A stretch of DNA of 64,000 bases from Xenopus tropicalis (GCF_000004195.4 NC_030677.2:176006019-176070018); one strand, 5' to 3'. Shown: positions 45,193 to 56,180, counted from the stretch's first letter. The notes: generated by a model from the letters alone, not told the origin. A program made the numbers and translations.

Positions 45193-46794
45193 CAGTGGCT
45201 TGCAAAACTATTCGGCCCACTTGAACTTTTCCACATTTTGTCACATTACAGCCACAAACATGAATCAATTTTATTGGAATTCCACGTGAAAGACCAATAC
45301 AAAGTGGTGTACACGTGAGAAGTGGAACGAAAATCATACATTATTCCAAACATTTTTTACAAATAAATAAGTGCAAAGTGGGGTGTGCGTAATTATTCAG
45401 CCCCCTTTGGTCTGAGTGCAGTCAGTTGCCCATAGACATTGCCTGATGAGTGCTAATGACTAAATAGAGTGCCCCTGTGTGTAATCTAATGTCAGTACAA
45501 ATACAGCTGCTCTGTGACGGCCTCAGAGGTTGTCTAAGAGAATATTGGGAGCAACAACACCATGAAGTCCAAAGAACACACCAGACAGGTCAGGGATAAA
45601 GTTATTGAGAAATTTAAAGCAGGCTTAGGCTACAAAAAGATTTCCAAAGCCTTGAACATCCCACGGAGCACTGTTCAAGCGATCATTCAGAAACGGAAGG
45701 AGTATGGCACAACTGTAAACCTACCAAGACAAGGCCGTCCACCTAAACTCACAGGCTGAACAAGGAGAGTGCTGATCAGAAATGCAGCCAAGAGGCCCAT
45801 GGTGACTCTGGACGAGCTGCAGAGATCTACAGCTCAGGTGGGGGAATCTGTCCATAGGACAACTATTAGTCGTGCACTGCACAAAGTTGGCCTTTATGGA
45901 AGAGTGGCAAGAAGAAAGCCATTGTTAACAGAAAACCATAAGTCCCGTTTGCAGTTTGCCACAAGCCATGTGGGGGACACAGCAAACATGTGGAAGAGGG
46001 TGCTCTGGTCAGATGAGACCAAAATGGAACTTTTTGGCCAAAATGCAAAACGCTATGTGTGGCGGAAAACTAACACTGCACATCACTCTGAACACACCAT
46101 CCCCACTGTCAAATATGGTGGTGGCAGCATCATGCTCTGGGGGGGCTTCCCTTCAGCAGGGACAGGGAAGCTGCTCAGAGTTGATGGGAAGATGGATGGA
46201 GCCAAATACAGGGCAATCTTGGAAGAAAACCTCTTGGAGTCTGCAAAAGACTTGAGACTGGGGCAGAGGTTCACCTTCCAGCAGGACAACGACCCTAAAC
46301 ATAAAGCCAGGGCAACAATGGAATGGTTTAAAACAAAAAATATCCATTGTTAGAATGGCCCAGTCAAAGTCCAGATCTAAATCCAATCGGGAATCTGTGG
46401 CAAGATCTGAAAACTGCTGTTCACAAATGCTGTCCATCTAATCTGACTGAGCTGGAGCTGTTTTGCAAAGAAGAATGGGCAAGGATTTCAGTCTGTAGAT
46501 GTGCAAAGCTGGTAGAGACATACCCTAAAAGACTGGCAGCTGGAATTGCAGCAAAAGGTGGTTCTACAAAGTATTGACTCAGGGGGCTGAATAATTACGC
46601 ACACCCCACTTTGCAGTTATTTATTTGTAAAAAATGTTTGGAATCATGTATGATTTTGGTTCCACTTCTCACATGTACCCCACTTTGTATTGGTCTTTCA
46701 CGTGGAATTCCAATAAAATTGATTCATGTTTGTGGCTGTAATGTGACAAAATGTGAAAAAGTTCAAGGGGGCCAAATAATTTTGCAAGCCACTG
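45193..46794 (+). mobile_element. Tc1-type DNA transposon, complete but inactive
   Basis: The element starts CAGTGGCTTGCAAAAC and ends TTTTGCAAGCCACTG, flanked by TA on both sides. Its inverted repeats are long, about 210-225 bases, and differ at roughly nine positions by my count, so the insertion is fairly young. The spacing of subterminal boxes (AATTATTCAGCCCCCT next to the transposase) is standard for vertebrate Tc1 elements. It carries one transposase gene (45562-46577) that is broken. The host site is the ATATAAATAGTAGC array of a family K element. Confidence 0.97.
45562..46577 (+). pseudogene. Tc1 transposase pseudogene (DD34E)
   Basis: The frame corresponds to about 338 codons, the normal Tc1 length. 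It begins with the paired-like DNA-binding region (KKISKALNIPRSTVQAII, then a GRPPK hook) and a second helix-turn-helix (VTLDELQRSTAQVGESVHRT). The catalytic block has the first Asp in LWSDETKMELFG at 46012-46014 and the second Asp in QQDNDPKH at 46285-46287. Three lesions are visible. A TGA stop replaces codon 66 at 45757-45759, which looks like CpG decay of CGA. A single-base deletion near 46347 shifts the frame. The third catalytic residue is Gly instead of Glu in PDLNPIGNLW (GGG at 46389-46391), at the correct DD34E spacing once the deletion is allowed for. Each lesion alone should abolish activity. The enzyme would have cut and pasted the element at TA sites in the nucleus. Confidence 0.97.
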
Positions 46795-46965
46795 TAAATA
46801 GTGCATATAAATAGTAGCCACATATAAATAGTAGCATATAAATATTTATATGCGGCTACTATTTATATGCTACTATTTATATGCACTATTTATATGTGGC
46901 TACTATTTATATGTACTATTTATTTGTGGCTACTATTTATATGCTACTATTTATATGCGGCGACT
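46795..46965. repeat. ATATAAATAGTAGC array, right part with inversion
   Basis: Direct copies of CATATAAATAGTAGCC switch direction at about 46840 (AAATATTT) and continue as GGCTACTATTTATATG units to about 46960. The array is therefore itself a palindrome and could form a cruciform. Confidence 0.9.
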
Positions 46966-47155
46966 ATTAGCGCACATAATAATAGGCGTTAATTAGCGCG
47001 CATGCGGTAAATGCCGCATACAATATCGCGCATAAATTAGCGCAAGTATGCTTATAGTGAATCGTGCGTTAAGTGGCGAAAATTTAGACGCAATAAAATT
47101 TTTATCGCACGCTATAAATAGCGCACATTTTAACGCACTTTAATGAATCAGCCCT

Positions 47156-48884
47156 TAGGTGTTTTCGCTAATGTTAAAAACAAATTAGAGGGGTGTTTTC
47201 TTGACAAAAATTAAACAAAACATGGGGGGTCAAGTTATTTGTTACAGATTTTGAGGCAGTGCTGCCAGAACATGAGATTATATAATAAATATGTGAGAGG
47301 GGAGAGGGTTTCAAAAGGAAGTAGCTACAAATTAAGATGGAAATAAAGGGTTAGAATTATAATAAAAAAAGAAGTGGGACAGGAGGGATGCAAAAAGTTT
47401 GTGAAAATGCATAGTCTAAGCTGTAAAAATTGTATTGTCAACTGCCAGTCCTTCCTAACCTGCAGATAGCTATGTATGTGAACAGAAAAAGGTCATTTTC
47501 ATTGAAATCAAGGTCACTGATAAATACTGTATGTCTAGCTGAACATAACATAAGCATTCCCCACATAGGATGTAAAGCTCTAAAAGTACATTTACATTTT
47601 AATATTGATAATTTGTCGTCTGAGAATGAGAAGTTTCCTTGGGAGATCACAAAAGTATATGTCATTGTAAATAAATGGAGAAAGGGCAAATGTGAAAACC
47701 AAAAACATTGTGCATCAGTCATCAAATCCTTTATCAACAAAACGGTGGCTTAGAATAAAAAAATGCATATTGCTTATCTATATTGCTCAAACATAACCAA
47801 TGTTGATGCTGTTGTAAAAGTGATGGGGAAATGCTGAGAGATATGGATGGCCAACATGGGAGTGATTTAGAAATCCGTGGATCAAAGGCACATTTCATCA
47901 TTAAGTTAAATCTGTTGTGAAATGTTTGATTTGATTCGTCTGATTTATGTTTCTATGGCAGCAGCTTAACCTCAGTTACGACCAAGGAGTTTGAAGGAAA
48001 AATAGAACTAAAGCTGAAAGTGTACGGCCATCCTGAGTCAACATGAAAAACCAGTCTCAGAAAATGAGGGCACGAGCGCACACACAAATATTTCTTAAGC
48101 ATATGAAGTATTGCTATTGATCTGAAACATGTAGGGGTAATACGAAGATAGAAGTCATCAGCAAAACAGGCTTTAGAAACTTTTTTAACATTTCTTCTGT
48201 GGAAATCTATTTAAGTGCTTAGTATATTAGTTCATTTGTGAAGTTGCAAAAAAATTTAAAAACACAAATGCAAAGTGTAATATTCCTTGCAAAACTGCAT
48301 GCATTTAAACACTACAAACGTACTTGTGTTTGTACTTATAACAAAATGCCTGTTTCACAGGGGCAATAACAGCTGCCAACTGGGTCCCAATGACAGCCTG
48401 ACTGACCAACATCTTGCTGCAAATCAATCAGATATCAAAGAGGTTTAAAAGTCCTATTGGATGAGGAGTGCATGGTCACAATCATACGGTTATTCTCCCA
48501 TGGCCTCCATAGGCCCCACTGTATGATAACAGTAACAGAATAGAAGGCTGCTGCAATTATGTTGTAATTGTGGGGGATGCTGCATTGTGGGTATAAAATA
48601 ATTACTTACTGAATGTTTATGCTGTGCCCCTTGAACTTGTAAATGAGCCCTCATGTATGTTAAAGAACAACTTAATGAAAAAATCAATCAAAAATATAAT
48701 AAACATAACTCTAAGCAACTTTGCAATATACATTCATTACATATTTGCAATGGTTTTTTACTTATTTTATATATATTTGCTATTAAAAGCAGTGTTTGCC
48801 AGCCCTTTTCTATTCTCTGCCCTGACCTTAATGCCTTTGAAAAAGCTTGGGCTTACCAAGCGTCATTCACTTATTTTAACCTAG
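47156..48884. other. Unrecognised sequence
   Basis: There is no gene or named repeat. Overlapping open frames of about 100 codons on both strands at 47430-47753 show no domain. Confidence 0.5.
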
Positions 48885-49010
48885 CTGGGTAGGCAGGTGT
48901 TGAAGCGCCGTGGGTGTTGATGGTGTGGGAGAGGGGAAGAGGGTACGGTGTGGTAAAGGGTGCGTGGTGGTCCTGAACGATGTTGGTGGGTGGTATGGTG
49001 TGTCATACAA
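48885..49010 (+). other. Strand-asymmetric G/T-rich block
   Basis: The plus strand is strongly G- and T-rich, with runs GTGGG, GTGGGAGAGGGGAAGAGGG and GGTGGGTGGTATGG. Four runs of three or more G lie within about 35 bases, with spacers of roughly 12, 3 and 4. That is close to, but looser than, a standard G-quadruplex pattern. I do not recognise a gene or repeat. Confidence 0.5.
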
Positions 49011-49386
49011 ACCAGCACAGGTAGAGTTAAGCCAGGCACAGAGTGCTATTGTGGACACCTCAGTGTGTCAGAGAGCCGTACCCATTGCTTTTAGTTTTTT
49101 GATAAATTTTAATGGTTAATTAAAGGTTAAGGTTTAATTTGGTCCTAGTCTACAAATCGATACAGCTGTGGGTGGTGCAGTGTTTTGATCTTCTTTCTTT
49201 CTTCCTAATTGCATTTGTAATTTATAATGTTTCCTGTTTTTAACCACAAAGTGGCAAAACATAATTCAATATAAACACTGATTAACTAATAGCAAAAGTA
49301 GCTTGCAATATCCATGTTGGACCTGAAGTGTTGCTACACAATCTTTCAGTGCATGCACACATTAATGATCTACAGTAAAATGATAT
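49011..49386. other. Unrecognised sequence
   Basis: No gene or repeat is recognised. Confidence 0.5.
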
Positions 49387-49835
49387 TGGGCATATTTACC
49401 AATTTTCAAGTTTGAAAAAAAATTTGCAACAAAATGTGCAGTTTTTTTCCCCTCAATTGTGTATTTTTCCCCTCAAGTACTAGCTTATTTAAGAAAAAAA
49501 GAATAGTCACAGTCGCAGTTTTTCGCAGGAAAGGGAAAGCTGCATGCAAGCGAGTATAACACAGTTTTATTTATTTCAAATAGGGCTGAAAATTCTACAT
49601 AAACTGGGAAAATAAAGTTGCTTGAGACAATTCCCACTGACTTATATCCCACTGATATATATATACTCAGCAGCTTTTACTTGCAGAGTTTTTTCTGGCG
49701 ACTTTTTGCATTTTTTTCTTTAATAAATCTCAACTATACTAGGTTCTGTAAAATATCAAATATATTCACATTTGCATTTCTGCCACATTTTTATAGGATC
49801 CTGAAAAAAATCTCATACTTAATAAATAAGTCCCC
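49387..49835. mobile_element. Possible decayed MITE
   Basis: GGGCATATTTACCAATTTTC at the left and TTAATAAATAAGTCCCC at the right form a weak inverted pair of the same general style as families B, I and J. The interior is T-rich with no matching copy in the window. Confidence 0.3.
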
Positions 49836-49903
49836 TAGTATTGTCCCTTTTAATACTGTTTTTATATTGACCTTTGTTGGGCGCATTAACGGAGCAACTA
49901 TGT

Positions 49904-50180
49904 TGCGTAGTGATGAGGAAACCTCTCCCATTTGGCTTCACCGAAAAATTTGCAAAACTTTGAAATAATTGCAAAACGGCGGAAAATTTGCGAAATTAGA
50001 GGTTTTGATGCATGCTCCATTTTATTTGACGCACACAAGTTGGTTTTTTTTTTGTCGTGCACAACTTTTTTGACATGCGCAACTTTTTCCGCAGCAAATT
50101 TTTACGCCCATTTCGTGCAGACAATCCGCCAATGGCAAAACACGGAAATTTGCCGCTTTAGGCTCATATACCTCAGCAAC
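49904..50180 (+). mobile_element. Family C-like element, decayed
   Basis: The left end TAGTGATGAGGAAACCTCTC is close to the family start TAGTGATGAACGAA. The interior has TTTGACGCACACAAG, GACATGCGCAACTTTTTCCG and CCGCCAATGGC, the family hallmarks. The right terminus is unclear (near GGCTCATATACCTCAG). Confidence 0.6.
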
Positions 50181-50503
50181 TGCCCCTCCTCTTCCATGCC
50201 AATATGCCTGACCCTGCACAGGCTTTCACTGTCATTCAGAATAAAATTCAAACTAATGACCCTAACATTCAAAGCATGGGAGGAGTAGATCACATTCCCA
50301 CCCCATATGATAGTAAATCTGCAGATTTTTTTAGTTGGTAAAGAAAGAGGCCATGAATGTTTTATATATAATATACATATATTAATATTAGGTTGTGACT
50401 GTTTATTAATATACCTTCCTTCATTAACAGGGTAGCCAGAGTATAACCAATGACAGCTATAAATCCAAACCAGCCCCTGCTCAGTTAATCCCAGTGGACC
50501 ACC

Positions 50504-51335
50504 TTATATGAAAGACCGAAGTAGCATATTCATGCAATGAGCAGTAGCCTTCCTCCACACCAATTGATCACCAAGACCCAGGATAGCTACTTGGGTGGTG
50601 GCACCAATTTTGAAAGAGTGTGACTTGAACAGTTCATGTGACATGCACAGCTCCCTAATGCCCTTTCTTAAAACTTGGGAAAAATGAAACTTAATTAAGA
50701 AAGAGCCATCCTGATGAATGAAGAAGGGGCCTGGTATAATGTAGTTACAATACGCTCTAATACGAAAAAGAAACTGCTAATTACTTTTGCCTATCCAGAT
50801 TACTACGCCTTTTCTAAGTTTGTCCATTTCTGTCCTATGCAAAGTCAACCCTAGCTAGTTATTAAGCAGCTTGACATCATCCCATGACAGCGCATTTTGT
50901 TTTTTCTTGCTTGCTGAAACTGATTCACTAACCATTAGTGCTGCAAAAAGGAAAGAATAAACAACAAAGAGAACATAGAGACTTCATACAGAGATTGCAG
51001 GGTTGGCTTTTATAGATTTAATATTCTCCAGAAAAGGCAATACCACTGAATCAGCTAAGAGTCTAAAACCCAGCTCTAAATCCCTTCCTTAATAAATGCG
51101 CCATCTGGTGTTTTGTGTATACAGTACATCTAGATATGGTTGCATTTCACCCAGCTTCCCCAGGGTTATCAGCTCTAGCTGGCTCCTTTGCTGACTGTTT
51201 TCCTTGTGAATTAATTAATCTATTGATGCAACAAAAGGCTGGGTGATTTCTGGCAAAATGTGCACATTCGTGTTTATAACAGCAATTATTCTACCAATGG
51301 CAACCAGATTCATTAAAATACCAGCAGGTGTTATA
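50504..51335 (-). pseudogene. DIRS/Ngaro-like tyrosine recombinase retroelement remnant
   Basis: Read on the minus strand. First, at about 51236-51330, comes a zinc-finger-like segment, CWYFNESGCHW, a stop, then NNCCYKHECAH, with the Cys/His spacing of gag-like proteins of DIRS-type elements. Next, at about 51019-51092, is GFRAGFRLLADS. Then from about 51000 to 50504 comes a tyrosine recombinase domain: YEVSMFSLLFILSFF, a frameshift, ALMVSESVSASKK, LHRTEMDKLRKG (the RxSKTDQ region of the family), FIHQDGSFLIKFHF and SHSFKIGATT. The last is the conserved HxxR box, with Arg changed to Lys. Several stops and a shift make it a pseudogene. Tyrosine recombinases of this class integrate circular cDNA without target duplication. 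The reverse transcriptase/RNase H region expected between gag and recombinase is almost wholly missing. The family assignment is from motif memory and a search should confirm it. Confidence 0.8.
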
Positions 51336-52944
51336 CTTAACTGGTGTTTTGGAACCTGGCGAAGCTGATGGCACTGTCTGTCTGAGGATTAACATCCCCA
51401 TCCATAAATCTTTATCCTTAGAACCTCAATGAATAGATATCTAGATAGCTATTTTTGACGAAACTTGTTGTTATACAAAAACCCTGCTATACATCCATAA
51501 ATCTTCTATGATGATACTACCATGTTTTAATTAGCCCAGCCCGGCTTGTTTGCACATAATATATATATAGGAATAATTTAAAAATGCCTGCAGCCATCTA
51601 CCTCTGATTCTGAAATGGCATCTTGTTTAATCAGGAAACCCTTAGATGCATGTACAGTAATAAAGAGAGAAGATCAACATATTCTCCCTTACTAAAGTCA
51701 CCCTTTATAAAAAAAAAAATTTGATTCAACACTTTATTGAGTTTTCAAACAAAAATAACAAGGTTAACAGCTGAGTTGACATTTTAGATAGTAAGCGCAG
51801 TATTACAGTATTTTAAAATGGTTTCATGTTTGACAAGACATACAGTAATACATCAATTTTACATAGCATATAGATGAGCCTTAGGATTTACCAATTCTTC
51901 TATGTTTAATGTATAAACCTATGTATTGTACAACGATGCAGAATATGTTGGTGCTTTTAATAATTACATATTTCATAAATGGGGGGTAAACAGCTCAAGA
52001 ATTTAAAGATTTATAGATTATTTTACAAAGCTGCCATATTTTTATTCTGAAATACCTATGAAAACATTCTGAACAAAATTTCAAACGGGTAATTAAGAGT
52101 AAGAAAAAGAGTCTAGGAAAAAAAATCACAAATTAATTGAATAGGATGCACCCCAATCATTAAAGGGTTTTCTGTGTGTAAAAAGTAGTACGTGGCAATT
52201 ATTTCTTATAGGCAGCTGCAGAATATTTTGGATCATTCCAGGCTCACGCTGGGCAATGTTTCTTCTAAGAAATGTGTGGTGTGGAATATAATTATCAAAG
52301 TTTTTTTATTATTATTCACACTGAAGCTAATTACATTTTAACAGCTTCCTTAATATGGTCATTTTATTTACCACTTCTATTAGTAAATGGAGAGACTAGA
52401 AAAAACTGCTGTTGTTATAGATTAATTAAACATATATTGAAAAGATTTTGTTAGAAACTACTTTTTACGTTTTTCTTTCATAGAACATAGCTCAAATAAT
52501 TGCTAGTACATCCCCATATGCATAAAAGGAAGAAGTTTGCTCAGGTGCTTTAACCCATAGCAACCCATAATACATTCTGGTGACCAATAAATGCTACCCG
52601 CTGATTGGTTGCTATAGCTGACTAGACCTGTTGCAAATGCTGCACCTTTTATTACACAAACGAATCCTGTGTATTGATTTAATTTCTTTGTGCATCAGAA
52701 CCCTTTACACATAGCATACATGTCATTTTATGTTTCTACTTCTATGAGGCATACTATATGATTCTGTTAAATCTAATTTCTTTAAAATCTAATTCATCTT
52801 CTAAACCTGTATGATGATCAAGTGTGATGATCCACATGGTCAATATTTTAAGATGGACAAATAAAAAACAACCACCTGCCTAAAGTAAGGAGAACAGATC
52901 TCAAACTCAGCAAGCCACAAGTTCAAAAATATGTAGAGTAAGAA
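51336..52944. other. Mostly AT-rich, nothing firm recognised
   Basis: There is no gene. AACCCATAGCAACCCATAA through CTGATTGGTTGCTATAGCTG at 52551-52620 resembles the CCAATCAG-bearing centre of the MITE at 32473 and may be a fragment of a related repeat. On the minus strand a CTCAATAAAGTG word at about 51735-51750 looks like a polyadenylation signal but lacks a tail. Confidence 0.4.
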
Positions 52945-52952
52945 TAGTGGTG

Positions 52953-53231
52953 CGTAGTTATGAGCAAATTTTTTCGGCAGACATGGATTTGCAGCAAGGT
53001 TCCACAGTTTGCCATCTGCAAATTTTTTTGGGAAACGGCGCAACATTTTGCAGTGGAGAATTTGCTGTTGTGTCAAAAAAAAGTCACGGTTGCATCAAAG
53101 CGGTTGTGTAAAAGAACTCACCGGTGCTTAAAAAAAAAAGTGCAGTCTCGTCAAAAAAGTCACGTTTTGTGAATTTTTTGCTGTTTCACAAATTTTTCGG
53201 TTAACCAAAATGGGACAGATTCGCTCATCAG
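52953..53231 (+). mobile_element. Family C hAT-like MITE with possible 8-bp duplication
   Basis: The ends are CGTAGTTATGAGCAAATTTT and GGGACAGATTCGCTCATCAG. TAGTGGTG flanks both sides (52945-52952 and 53232-53239). The interior has TTTGGGAAACGGCGCAAC and GTCACGGTTGCATCAAAG. Because TAGTGGTG also resembles the family terminus TAGTGATG, part of the duplication could be terminal sequence. Confidence 0.75.
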
Positions 53232-54205
53232 TAGTGGTGAGATGTGAACAAAAATTAATCATAAAAACCATAATTAGTGGACTCCTCTATGGTACAGCTT
53301 TATTCCAAAGATGCTTTACTCTACTGCCTATAACAATTTGAATATTACTTTGCTCCCACTTGCTCCCTCTGCAGGAACCAAAGATACTGTACTTTTCTTC
53401 TTTCTCTATTCAAAATGCAGAATAATGGGTATCTAAAAACATATCGCTTATGCTTTATTTCCTTTGTCATCAGATAGCCCAGTTGGGAAGCTTTAAGTTA
53501 ATGTCACTGTGGCTTTTTTTTTGCTACTTCTGGAAGTATGCAGATAAGTGAAACAGTTATTGAGTTTGACTTGAGACTTCAGTTCTGTCTGAATTAATCC
53601 TTAAAAATCAATTCAATTAAAACCTGTAGTTTGGCAAGCTGACAAATTCTCTTGTTATGCATCACATAGCAATTAAATCCCTCACTAGATGCTTAATGGA
53701 ATTCTTGACCTCACCACAAAATGTTCTTTAGATGCAATTTTGAAAGCTTATTTTTACTATACAATTGCAGCAAACATCAGAACAGAAAAATATAAATGGG
53801 GTAGTGGAGTCACTAGAGCTAATTAAATTTAAAAGTGTATTGAAAGTTCGACACCCAGGTGATAAAAGCCATTTGTAAGCCCGGGAAAAATGGCAAACTT
53901 ACAAAGAACCTATCCCAGTTTGTGAGTGTAAACAAAAATGTAAAGGTGAAATTGAAAAATTAAGCTAAAAAATAAAATAGCTTGAGTGTTGAAAATATGT
54001 AGAAGCTTGCCAGGTTTTAGCTGCTGAGTTAAGAAAACGCTAGATTTTTACCTCAATTTTCTAAAATTGCAGAAAAAAAAACACAGTGTAGAATTTTAAT
54101 AAAACATTTGTGCCAGCAGAGTTCATTTGAAGCAGCCATTTGTGTCATCCAGTTGCATGGTCACAGCTAGTAGCTAGAAGAGATGCCTGCTTAACTATAA
54201 CTCTA
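53232..54205. other. AT-rich sequence, nothing recognised
   Basis: No gene or repeat is recognised. Confidence 0.5.
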
Positions 54206-54643
54206 AGGGGCCTATTTATAATTGCTTGAGCCTTTTTTGTGCTTTGTGACAAAATGTGTGACAATTTGTGGGACAAAATTGTATTTGTCGCAAACAAATA
54301 CGAAAGTTTCGGAATTCATTCAAGCTTCAGTATCATGACTTTCTTTTGGCCAGGTTGAAACTGCAGAGTGCCATTGAGCCCTATGGGAGACTTTCTTTTG
54401 GCCAGGTTGAAACTGCAGAGTGCCATTGAGTCCTATGGAAAGCTTCACAAATCATGCATTGAAGATTCAAAGTCAGAAGGGGTTTTGTGCCATTTACAAT
54501 CGTTGGGGTACAAACATTTTCGTGACTTTCGGATCGCCAGTACGTTTACGATCATTTCAATACAAACATTTTGTGACATTTTCGATCATCAGAAATTATT
54601 GTATTACGTGATTCGAATTTGCACATTGATGAATGTGCCCCTC
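54206..54643 (+). mobile_element. Family B element with a two-unit minisatellite
   Basis: The left end is GGGGCCTATTTATAATTGCT and the right end is GATGAATGTGCCCCT. TTTCGGAATTCATTCAAGCT precedes the array and AAATCATGCATTGAAG follows it, as in the long copies. With only two 52-bp units it is the least expanded array-bearing copy and is also the most diverged in sequence. Confidence 0.82.
54337..54440 (+). repeat. 52-bp minisatellite, 2 units
   Basis: Units start at 54337 and 54389 (GACTTTCTTTTGGCCAGG, then TTGAAACTGCAGAGTGCC). They differ from the other arrays at shared positions (CTTTTGG for CCTTGGG, GAAAC for GGAGC). The array therefore derives from a separate lineage of the element. Confidence 0.95.
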
Positions 54644-54801
54644 TGTGAGTTTGCTAACTCACACTGGGCTTCGGCCGGAAAAGGCTTGTCATTTTCTTTT
54701 ATAATTAAAAAAAGCTTTGGCAACTTTTAGCCCGAAAGGCTAGGATAGGCCTCTTAGTGCCCCTCTAAAGGGATACTACCTGCACATACTTTATACATTA
54801 G

Positions 54802-55583
54802 TTAAAGGGATTCTGTCATGATTTTTATGTTGTACTTTTTATTTCTAAATTACACTATTTACATAGTAATAATTCACTCTACCATTTAAAATATTATTCT
54901 TGAACCAACAAATTGTTGTGATATTGGTGTGTAGGCGCCATCTAAATTACTCTGTTTCCATTGCAAATAATTCACTCTACAATTTAAATTTTTATTCTTA
55001 AATTAACAAATAGATTTTTTTTAGTTGCAATATTGGTGTGTAGGTGCCATCTTAGTGCATTGTGCCTGAGTCTGAGCTTTCAGAAGGAGCCAGCACTACA
55101 CATTGGAACTGCTTTCAGATAATCTATTGTTTCTCCTACTCCCATGTAACTGGAGGAGTCCAAAGCCGGACTTGGATTTTTTACTATTGAGTGCTATTCT
55201 GATACCTACTGGGAGCTGCTATCTTGCTCCCTTCCCATTGTTCTGCTGATCGGCTGCTGGGAAATGAAGAATATGGCTAGCCCCATGTGAAATTTCAACA
55301 TTAAATATAAAAAAATTTGTTTGTGTTTTTGAAAAATGGATTTCAATGCAGGATTCTGCTCGAGAAGCTCTATTAACTGATGTGTTTTGAAAAAAACATG
55401 TTTTCCCACAACAGTCCTGAAAGTTCAGAATCAGGCACAATGCAGATGGCTGCAATTAAAAAAATACATTTGTCATTTCAAGAATAAAATTTTAGATGGT
55501 AGAGTTCATTATTTGCCATGACTGTAAACAGTGTAATTTAGAAATAAAAAGTAAAAATAAAAATCATGACAGTATTCTTTTAA
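54802..55583 (+). mobile_element. Fold-back composite T2 element
   Basis: The left part follows the copy at 12703 from TTAAAGGGATTCTGTCATGA to ACATGTTTTCCCACAACAGT but loses the final terminus. It is joined at about 55416 to a reverse copy of the left 170 bases, ending CATGACAGTATTCTTTTAA. Both outer ends are thus left termini. Two further changes are visible. An 80-90-base segment is duplicated in tandem (about 54870-54950 and 54958-55050), and a deletion of about 100 bases joins CTGCTGGGA to AATGAAGAA. In the intact copy both breakpoints lie at CTGGGA, so a short direct repeat probably mediated it. Confidence 0.85.
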
Positions 55584-55693
55584 ATAGCAAGCACCTTTTA
55601 TAACAAGGTATAATAATCTTTAAAATGATTTCTTCAAAATGTTTCAGGGATATGGAATGAGTGCATAAAATAATAAATAAAGACCTGCCCTAC

Positions 55694-55720
55694 TATCTAT
55701 CTATCATCTATCTATCTATC

Positions 55721-55755
<35 letters not shown>

Positions 55756-56180
55756 ATCTATCAATCATCTATCTATCTATCTATCTATCATCTATCATCT
55801 ATCTATCATCTATCTATCTATAATCTATCTATCATCTATCTATCTATCTATAATCTATCTATCTATCATCTATCTATCTATATATCTATCTATCATCTTA
55901 TCTATCATCTATCTATCTATCTATCTATCTATCATCTATCTATCAATCATCTATCTATCAATCATCTATCTATCTTTCTATCTATCTATAATCTATCTAT
56001 CATCTATCTATCTATCTATCTATCTATCTATAATCTATCTATCTATAATCTATCTATCTATCTTTCTATATATCTATAATCTATCATCTATCTATCTATC
56101 TATCTATCTATCATCTATCTAAATATCTATCTATCTATCTATCTATCTATCATCTATCTATCTAAATATCTATCTATCTG
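55694..56180. repeat. (CTAT)n microsatellite, about 490 bp
   Basis: The array is mainly CTAT units with frequent CATC, AATC and rare TTTC interruptions that reset the phase. On the other strand it is GATA-type. It produces a 153-codon open frame of Ile/Tyr/Leu/Ser residues that is not a gene. Confidence 0.98.

Larger units (their letters stand above)
44818..47155 (+). mobile_element. Family K element hosting a Tc1 transposon
   Basis: The left end is GGGTTGATTCACTAAAGTGC and the right end is GCACTTTAATGAATCAGCCC in its inverted form. Subterminal GCGC/CGCA words and the AACACCTACTTGAGGCAGGC block match the copy at 41942-43384 in reverse. The interior is a tandem and inverted array of ATATAAATAGTAGC words, into which a 1.6-kb Tc1 element (45193-46794) has inserted at a TA. 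Confidence 0.88.

Noticed and set aside
45866..46437. Open frames antisense to the Tc1 transposase
   Set aside because: They are shadows of the transposase reading frame with no independent support.
48910..49119. Possible exon encoding a Gly/Val-rich peptide
   Set aside because: The frame simply follows the G/T-rich composition. There are no convincing acceptor or donor sites and no recognised domain.
51700..51760. LINE 3' end with polyadenylation signal on the minus strand
   Set aside because: CTCAATAAAG is present but is followed by a T-run instead of a poly(A) or microsatellite tail, and no LINE body is seen upstream.
55661..56122. 153-codon open frame of Tyr/Leu/Ser/Ile repeats
   Set aside because: It is a direct translation of the CTAT microsatellite, and all three frames are equally open.
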